From: Conexibacter sp. CPCC 205762
GTDB taxonomy: Bacteria > Actinomycetota > Thermoleophilia > Solirubrobacterales > Solirubrobacteraceae
Direction: 5' to 3'
DNA length: 64,000 nucleotides
NCBI RefSeq assembly: GCF_030646155.1
Contig: NZ_JAUTDN010000032.1
Coordinates: 1 to 64,000 of the forward strand
Below are positions 60,999-64,000 of the stretch, piece after piece (positions within the stretch are counted from its first letter, which is position 1; every line of letters begins with the position of its first letter). The notes beneath the pieces are model-generated. The model ran no database searches. It was not told the origin of the DNA and saw nothing but the letters and a program-made list of their open reading frames with translations. A program made the position numbers and the translations under genes.

Positions 60999-62531
60999 TC
61001 ACATCCCGTGGTCGTGGTGCTTCATCCCGGCCATCGGCGGCGGGGTCGGCTGCTGGCCTCTTCTCAGCACCTCGATCGTCTTCATCATCCCGGCGTCCTC
61101 GTGGCCGAGGATGTGGCAGTGGAAGACGAAGTGGCCGCTGTAGTCGTCGAACGAGTTGCGGATCACGACGCTGCCGCCGAGCTTGTCGACGGTCACCACG
61201 TCCTGCAGGCCGTCGGCGGCGTATCGCTTGCCGTTGACGCTCATCACCTGGAAGTCGTTGACGTGGATGTGGAACGGGTGGTCCTCGTCGGAGGTGTTCT
61301 CCAGCGTCCACTCCTCGACCGTCCCCAGCCGCGCCGCGACCGGCATCGCCATCGGGTCGAACTGCTTGCCGTTGATCAGCGCTCTGAACGTTCTGCCGCG
61401 GCCGAAGGAGAAGACGAATCTGCGTCTGCGCGCGATCGTCGCGTCGTCGAGTCTCGTGGTGCCGGTCGGCAGCGTTCTCGGCAGTGCCAGCGGCGGCACG
61501 GCGACCGCCGGGCCGGTGACCGTGACCGTCGCCAGCGAGGTCGTCGGCTGCGGCGCGAAGCCGTCGTATCTGTGCGCCAGCAGGCGGTAGCTGCCGGGCT
61601 TGGCGCTGCCCTGGACGAGCACGTCGAAGCGCTTGCCGGGCGGGATCAGCAGCCTGGCGTGCGATCTGACGGTCCAGACCGGTGAGCCGTCCTCGGCGAT
61701 CACGGTCAGCCGGTGGCCTTCGAGCGAGACGTCGTAGAAGGCGTCGGGCCCGACGTTTGCCAGCCGCCACAGCTCGGTCGCGCCCGATCTGAGCGTCAGC
61801 GCCGGTCTCAGCAGGCCGTTGACGAGCTGCGGCGCTCGCTTGCCGGGGCTGACGTCTCTGCCGAGCGTCGCGACCGTGTCTGGTCTGACCAGCTCGAGAT
61901 TGCGGATCGCGAGCTGCCGCTGGGGCACGCCCTGCAGCTCGGCCGGCAGCAGTCTCTCGAGGCCGTCGACGATCAGCAGGCCCGACAGGCCGCCGGCGAG
62001 CTGGCCCTCCGAGAGGCCGTGGAAGTGGACGTGGTACCAGAAGGTGCCGGTGTCGTGGTCGGCCGGGACTCTCACGACGGAGCGCGATCTGCTGCCCGGC
62101 TCGAAGGTGCGGAAGACGTTGTCGGAGAGGCCGGTCGGCGAGACGTGCAGGCCGTGGTAGTGGATGTTGGTCTGCGCGTCGGTCTTGTTGTGGATCGTCG
62201 CCTCGATCGTGTCGCCCGGTCTGACGTGCAGCGTCGGTCCGACGAACTGGCCGTTGAACGGCTGTGCGACGACGGAGGAGCCGGAGACGACGATCCGTCC
62301 TCTGGCGGCGGTCAGGTCGACCTTCAGGACGCCGTCTCTGGCGTACAGCTGGCGCGGGTCTCTCAGCGCCAGGCCGGCCTTCGGTCTCCAGGCGGCCGCG
62401 CTCGCCGCGGCGGCGTGGTGGTCGTGATGCGCCGCCTCGGTCGCCGCGCCGCAGCCGGCGCCTGCGGCACCGAAGGCGACGAGCGCCGCTGCTGCGAGCG
62501 CCCGTCGCGACCTGCTCGTCATCGTCCCCAC
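60999..62531 (-). CDS. multicopper oxidase, lipoprotein, His-rich ends
   Basis: A 510-aa three-domain cupredoxin. The GTG at 62531 is chosen because GGAGG lies 5 nt upstream; an ATG at 62522 is in frame. The signal peptide has basic SRSRR and lipobox AGAGC. All copper motifs are present: HYHGLH, WYHVHFHG, HPFHIH and HCHILGHEDAGMM. The mature N-terminus carries HHDHH and the C-terminus MKHHDHGM, likely extra copper sites. It resembles CueO/bilirubin-oxidase or laccase-like enzymes that oxidise Cu(I), phenols or metals outside the membrane. AGA is the main arginine codon in long stretches. Confidence 0.93.
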   Translation of the reverse strand: MGTMTSRSRRALAAAALVAFGAAGAGCGAATEAAHHDHHAAAASAAAWRPKAGLALRDPRQLYARDGVLKVDLTAARGRIVVSGSSVVAQPFNGQFVGPTLHVRPGDTIEATIHNKTDAQTNIHYHGLHVSPTGLSDNVFRTFEPGSRSRSVVRVPADHDTGTFWYHVHFHGLSEGQLAGGLSGLLIVDGLERLLPAELQGVPQRQLAIRNLELVRPDTVATLGRDVSPGKRAPQLVNGLLRPALTLRSGATELWRLANVGPDAFYDVSLEGHRLTVIAEDGSPVWTVRSHARLLIPPGKRFDVLVQGSAKPGSYRLLAHRYDGFAPQPTTSLATVTVTGPAVAVPPLALPRTLPTGTTRLDDATIARRRRFVFSFGRGRTFRALINGKQFDPMAMPVAARLGTVEEWTLENTSDEDHPFHIHVNDFQVMSVNGKRYAADGLQDVVTVDKLGGSVVIRNSFDDYSGHFVFHCHILGHEDAGMMKTIEVLRRGQQPTPPPMAGMKHHDHGM

Positions 62532-62596
62532 GCCATCCTCCCGCTGCTCGATCCGCGTACGAATCGAACATCGGTCGGTAAGCGCGGGACTTGAGC

Positions 62597-64000
62597 TCAG
62601 CGCTTCTTCTTGCCGCTTCTTCTGGCGCTTCTTCTGGCCGCTCTTCTGAGCGTCACGGTGCGGACCGTTCTGGCCGCGTCGAGCGTCGCGCTGCCGGCGT
62701 AGGAGGCGGTCACGGTCGGCTTCAGCCTGAACGTCTTCGCGAGCGCCTTCGAGAGCTTCAGCTTGACGCTGAACCTGCCCTTCGCGATTCTCGCGCTCGT
62801 GCTCGCCGAGAGCGTTCTGCGGCCGTTCTTCTGCGCGTATACGAGGCCGACTCTGCCGCTCGCCGTGCTCGCGATCGTGCCGGCGATCGTCACGTCGCCG
62901 CCGCTGCGGACGGCGCTCGTCAGCTTCAGTCCGGCGGCCGTTCTTCTGGCCCCCGGCGTCGGCGGCGTCGCCGGGGCGGCGATCGTCAGCTGACCGCTGC
63001 GCGTCGTCGCGTTGCCGGCGGCGTCGGTCGCGGTGACCGAGATCGCGTAGGTGCCCGGCGTGCCGTAGGTGTGGTTGACGACCGCTCTTCTGGAGCCGGA
63101 GTCATCGCCGAAGTCCCACCACACCGAGCCGTCGCTGACGGCGGCGGAGAAGGTCAGCGGCTGGCCGGTGACGCCGCCGGCGGGGATCGTCGCGCTCAGC
63201 TGCGGCGCGACGACGTCGAGCCGCTTGACCGTGAGCGAGCCGAGGCCCGGGATCAGCTGGTTGGAGACGCCGAGCAGCGCGCCCTCGTTGGTGCCGTACG
63301 GCATCAGGACGTGGTCGAACGTGGGCGTGACGCCGCCCGACACGAACGACGCCGACAGCCCGGTCGAGAGCACCGGCCCGAGCGTGCCGTCGGCCGCGAT
63401 CATGGTCGTGTCGACGATCGGGGTGATGATGTTGTCGACGCGCAGCCAGCTGAGGAGCGTGCCGCCGCCGGCCACGGGGGAGACGAACGGCAGCATCTCG
63501 CCCATGGCGCTGCCGCTGGCGGGCAGCTGCTGGACGGACGCGAAGGTCGCGCCCGGCGGGAAGCGGGTGTACGAGACGTTCAGGTGGGCGGTCGTGGGGT
63601 CGGTCAGCTCGCCGCCGGTCCACGCGAAGGTGACCGTTCCGTCAGCGGCGAGCGCCGGCTTGCCGGTCGGCGGCAGCGTCCCGCCGACGGAGGTCAGCTC
63701 GGCCGACTGGAAGCCGGCGCCGAACAGCGCCCCGGAGGTCGGCAGCCGCAGCCCGGCGACGCGGGCGGAGGACGGCCCGCCGGAGCCGATCTCGAGGCGG
63801 GTGAGCACGGCACCGCCGTCGTTGCTGGCGAGCGCGGCGAACGCCGACGCGCCGGGCGAGGGGAGGGCGTCGCTGGCGTCGAGCTCGCCCGACGGGGTGA
63901 TCCGCGCGAGCGAGTCGACGGTGCCGTCGTTCCACGTCACCCAGCCGGTGCCGGAGGGGATGACGGCGAGCGACAGCGAGAGCGCGAAGGACGAGATCGC
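62597..64000 (-). CDS. PKD-domain surface protein, N-terminus outside window
   Basis: The frame is open from the window edge to the stop at 62597; a GTG at 63940 is not the true start because coding continues upstream with a similar beta-rich sequence. The visible 467 residues begin with a repeat-like region (about 1-255) that may be a beta-propeller. A PKD domain (about 260-345: WWDFGDDSGSR, HTYGTPGTYAISVTATD) follows, then a linker and a C-terminal beta module. The end is strongly basic (RSARRSGKKKR). The last arginines are almost all AGA. Likely a secreted or cell-wall-bound protein of unknown function. Confidence 0.8.
   Translation of the reverse strand, partial: AISSFALSLSLAVIPSGTGWVTWNDGTVDSLARITPSGELDASDALPSPGASAFAALASNDGGAVLTRLEIGSGGPSSARVAGLRLPTSGALFGAGFQSAELTSVGGTLPPTGKPALAADGTVTFAWTGGELTDPTTAHLNVSYTRFPPGATFASVQQLPASGSAMGEMLPFVSPVAGGGTLLSWLRVDNIITPIVDTTMIAADGTLGPVLSTGLSASFVSGGVTPTFDHVLMPYGTNEGALLGVSNQLIPGLGSLTVKRLDVVAPQLSATIPAGGVTGQPLTFSAAVSDGSVWWDFGDDSGSRRAVVNHTYGTPGTYAISVTATDAAGNATTRSGQLTIAAPATPPTPGARRTAAGLKLTSAVRSGGDVTIAGTIASTASGRVGLVYAQKNGRRTLSASTSARIAKGRFSVKLKLSKALAKTFRLKPTVTASYAGSATLDAARTVRTVTLRRAARRSARRSGKKKR

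Overview
The window is very GC-rich (clearly above 70% by eye), with strong G/C in third codon positions, dense gene packing and many 1-4 bp start/stop overlaps. The gene content (two P450s, DevS-like kinase, Tat and lipoprotein binding proteins, cydABDC, DrrAB-type exporter) points to an actinomycete. A Thermoleophilia/Solirubrobacterales-type soil organism is plausible but not proven. I saw no rRNA, tRNA, CRISPR array, transposase or phage gene, and no gene-free stretch longer than 300 bases.\n\nLayout. 1-9.8 kb: small hydrolase and secreted genes, a cytochrome P450, a NarL-type two-component system bracketed by two paralogous small secreted proteins that share a control element, and a MarR/MFS efflux pair. 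9.8-22.3 kb: a sugar or glycan locus. A secreted glycosidase-like protein has its own promoter. A second promoter drives an operon of sugar-binding lipoprotein, ABC ATPase, permease, SMP-30 lactonase, GntR repressor, two SDRs, an LDH2-type reductase and a paralogue of the secreted glycosidase. Both promoters carry the same GTGGT(A/C)CTACCAC operator at the same offset, fitting control by the locus's GntR protein. 22.3-30.3 kb: a GAF-GAF sensor kinase divergent from cydA-cydB-cydD-cydC. 30.4-36.1 kb: an unknown protein, a sortase-like lipoprotein with Ser in place of the catalytic Cys, an A-T-R NRPS-like reductase and an EAL protein.\n\n36.1-46.3 kb: an uptake and catabolism locus. A LuxR-type regulator fused to a periplasmic-binding-protein domain precedes a Tat-exported paralogue of that domain, a Liv-type ABC transporter, a polysaccharide-deacetylase-fold hydrolase, two SDRs and a C45 (acyl-CoA:6-APA acyltransferase-type) amidohydrolase. 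The fused regulator probably senses the imported compound inside the cell. 46.3-55.3 kb: SpoIIE-type phosphatase, methyltransferase, a 519-aa unknown protein, a regulator with a DrrAB-like exporter, and a P450/TetR/epoxide hydrolase group. 55.4-64 kb: Kup potassium transporter, a two-gene tyrosinase unit, a DHFR-like reductase, an Ohr/OsmC protein, and secreted proteins including a multicopper oxidase and a truncated PKD-domain protein.\n\nTwo window-wide patterns stand out. The arginine codon AGA is concentrated in exported proteins, the tyrosinase pair and the P450s, while neighbouring cytoplasmic genes use CGC/CGG. At least ten genes have a TANNNT -10-like hexamer only 6-11 nt before the start codon, the arrangement expected for leaderless or near-leaderless mRNAs.
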